Shown here piece after piece: positions 62,250 through 64,000 of a DNA stretch of 64,000 nt (the first letter of the stretch is position 1; every line of letters starts with the position of its first letter). The DNA comes from Planctomicrobium sp051465645. Lineage in GTDB: Bacteria > Planctomycetota > Planctomycetia > Planctomycetales > Planctomycetaceae. The stretch covers positions 3,782,001-3,846,000 of the forward strand of contig NZ_CP195790.1 in NCBI RefSeq assembly GCF_051465645.1, read 5' to 3'. A program made the translations under genes and the position numbers. The notes beneath the pieces are model-generated. The model did no database searches and was not told the origin of the DNA. It worked only from the letters and a program-made list of their open reading frames with translations.

Positions 62250-63329
62250 ATGAACAGTCGAAAACAGAATCCGGTTGTGATTGTCCTTGCCGCAAACGAA
62301 CGGTACGCACCAGGGCTGCAATGCGCGTTGTGGACCATACTTTGCCATGCAAGTCCAAACAGATTTCTGTCGTTTCACCTCCTTGATGGTGGACTGAGCA
62401 GAGACAGCAGGGAACTTGCAGAAAGGTTAATCAGCACCAGAGAGGCTGCCGAATTTCACTGGCATTCCGTCGACGATGCGGTGTTTCGGCACGCTCATCT
62501 GGCGCACGGGAAATCGCGTATGGCCTATGCCAGGCTCATGGCAACCGAACTGATTCAGGAATCCCGTTGTATCTACCTCGATACGGATGTCCTCGTCTTC
62601 AAAGACATCACCAGACTTTATGACATCTCACTTCCTTCTGATTGCTGCATCGCGGCGGCTCCCGATTCAGAAACGCTGACTTTGTCTGATGATTCAAAAT
62701 CGATTCCTCTCAAATTCGAACTACCACCTGATGGCGAGTACTTCAATTCTGGAGTCCTGTTGATGGATCTGGATCGCCTGCGTCAGATGGACTTTCTGAA
62801 CCAAGCGATGAACTTCCTCAATACTCACAAAGGTGAGCACATCTTTCATGATCAATCTGCGATCAACTTTCTGTTGCATGGACAAATCCTGAAGATTGAC
62901 TCTTCCTGGAATTTGGCGTCATGGCAGTTCGACGAACAGACTGATAACTCGCTGGAATGTATTCTGCACTACACAGCATCGGCCCCTTGGCTCACATCCA
63001 GCACGCGTCCGTCCCAAACGGTGTTTGACCATGTTGCTCAATCAATTGGTCTCTCAACAGAGAACGCAAGCACTCTGAAAAAGCAGGGAAATCGAGTCAA
63101 AGCGAAGAAGCTGGCACTTGCTCCCATTCGTTCAGTGGTTCACTCTGTGCTTTCAACGACATACAAACTCACCGGCCGTTCTCTCCTCGCAAAACAGCAC
63201 CAGCAGACATCGCATTACTGGTCGAAGTATCTGCTCACGTACGCCGCTCGAGAAAAGCTGGGGCGGCAACGGATTTCCAAACTGGAACAATCACTCGCCA
63301 TCCCCCAACCGAGTGTCAATCTGCCATGA
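62250..63329 (+). CDS. GT8 family glycosyltransferase
   Basis: 359 residues from ATG 62250; the frame is open from 62211. The GT8 features are IVLAANERYAPGLQCALWTI at the start, RLMATELI then CIYLDTDVLVFKDI (DxD), the YFNSGVLLMDLDRLR segment and FHDQSAINFLLHG. It resembles LgtC-type galactosyl- or glucosyltransferases. The C-terminal 100 residues are basic and may bind the membrane. The sugar transferred is not known. Confidence 0.85.
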   Translation: MNSRKQNPVVIVLAANERYAPGLQCALWTILCHASPNRFLSFHLLDGGLSRDSRELAERLISTREAAEFHWHSVDDAVFRHAHLAHGKSRMAYARLMATELIQESRCIYLDTDVLVFKDITRLYDISLPSDCCIAAAPDSETLTLSDDSKSIPLKFELPPDGEYFNSGVLLMDLDRLRQMDFLNQAMNFLNTHKGEHIFHDQSAINFLLHGQILKIDSSWNLASWQFDEQTDNSLECILHYTASAPWLTSSTRPSQTVFDHVAQSIGLSTENASTLKKQGNRVKAKKLALAPIRSVVHSVLSTTYKLTGRSLLAKQHQQTSHYWSKYLLTYAAREKLGRQRISKLEQSLAIPQPSVNLP

Positions 63330-63465
63330 ATCTTCCGCACTTGAACGCCCTTTCAGCTCAGTAGCGTCATTTGATTTGGCAACGAGCACCAAACGCTCAG
63401 CGACAACTTCAAAACTCCGCACCACAACAGAATTCGTCTTCGTCTCAGTGTGTTGGAAAGTCTCT

Positions 63466-64000
63466 ATGACGAACATCGATTCCGTTCCGATCTCGGTCAT
63501 CATTCCGACGTATCGCAGACCAGATCAACTGGCCGAGACTCTGAAGCGATTGCAGCAGTGTCGCCCGCAACCTGCTGAGTTCCTCGTTCACATTGATGCC
63601 GGGGACGATGTCACACGCCCGATGCTTCAAAGAGATTTCCCGGAGGTCGTCATCATTGACAGCCCAGAGCGTCGAGGGCCCGGCGGAGGTCGAAACCATT
63701 TAGTGAAACACGCTCAGAACGAGTTCATTGTCAGTTTTGATGACGATTCCTGGCCGCTCGATCCAGAGTTCTTTCTGCGAGCCGCCCACATATTTGACCA
63801 GTGTCCAGAATTCGCGATGTTCGCCTGCACGATTCTCGAAGCCGACGCGAGTCCATTCCACGCTGCAGCTACAGATAACACTTCAATCAATATCCGCGTG
63901 CAGGAAACATCGGGATTCGTTGGATGTGGTTGCTTCTTTCGCCGATCCATCTTCCTTCGGACGGGAGGATATCTCCCATTGGAGAATGCGTACGGCATGG
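63466..64000 (+). CDS. GT2 family glycosyltransferase (C-terminus beyond window)
   Basis: The frame opens at ATG 63466 and runs off the right edge, giving 178 residues. VPISVIIPTYRRPDQLAETL, a GGGRNHLVKHAQNEFIVSFD segment and the DDD metal site followed by SWPLDPEFF are typical of GT2. ETSGFVGCGCFFRRSIFLRT is the later acceptor-side motif. The gene continues the polysaccharide locus to the right. Confidence 0.88.
   Translation, partial: MTNIDSVPISVIIPTYRRPDQLAETLKRLQQCRPQPAEFLVHIDAGDDVTRPMLQRDFPEVVIIDSPERRGPGGGRNHLVKHAQNEFIVSFDDDSWPLDPEFFLRAAHIFDQCPEFAMFACTILEADASPFHAAATDNTSINIRVQETSGFVGCGCFFRRSIFLRTGGYLPLENAYGM

Overview
This window most likely comes from a Planctomycetota chromosome (Planctomycetaceae-like). 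The pointers are a DUF1559 prepilin-like protein, DUF6580 and DUF1614 membrane proteins, a Gram-negative envelope set (OmpH/Skp-like, LpxC, Wza/Wzc), HEAT-repeat fusions and a Cys/Pro/Ala-rich secreted protein. Genes are on both strands in short operons with many single-gene units and long gaps, as is usual in that phylum.

Layout. (1) 1-5260 is an accessory, phage- or plasmid-like island: a ParB-domain DNA adenine methyltransferase running off the left edge, a DUF3102-like protein, several small proteins of unknown function, and about 300 bases (4760-5060) made almost entirely of hairpins that look like an undescribed structured RNA. Two promoters in the island carry the same 26-bp, three-half-site operator (CGACA-N5-TGTCG-N6-CGACA), so the two units are probably under one regulator. 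(2) 5343-12801 holds housekeeping and membrane genes: bcp, DUF1614, cbpA, DUF6580, mnmA, a GT39-like glycosyltransferase and an HTH/receiver-like regulator. (3) 12802-21700 has a Cys-rich secreted protein, the ompH-lpxC-Gfo/Idh envelope group, a CPXCG protein, speA and a small c-type cytochrome. (4) 22090-29040 has galT, an aroD-aroE fusion, a KOW-like protein with eleven tandem KLSPLE motifs, an M32 carboxypeptidase and uppP. (5) 29366-31107 is a cobalamin riboswitch followed by a DUF1559 protein and a small Cys-containing lipoprotein. (6) 31226-44243 has ubiX, DUF983, scpA, a secreted tandem HMA protein, fabF, a KAP-like membrane NTPase, queG, an orphan ABC-2 permease, an HNH nuclease, tRNA-Gln(CTG), a Tat-exported 2-hydroxyacid dehydrogenase and a dCMP deaminase. 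(7) 44278 to the right edge is an exopolysaccharide locus: Wzc-like tyrosine autokinase, HEAT lipoprotein, Wza-like export protein and lipoprotein on the minus strand. On the plus strand are a secreted Gly-rich protein, a Wzy-like polymerase, a WecA-like initiating transferase, a GT4, Wzm/Wzt ABC export genes and three further glycosyltransferases, the last one cut by the window edge.

The strongest leads are the paired operators, the multi-hairpin RNA region, a family of imperfect repeats that start at or just after TAG stop codons (30596, 31105, 18432, plus a relative at 6784), and the B12 riboswitch that appears to control a DUF1559/lipoprotein pair rather than recognised cobalamin genes. 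All assignments come from reading the sequence and remembered family motifs; no database search was run.
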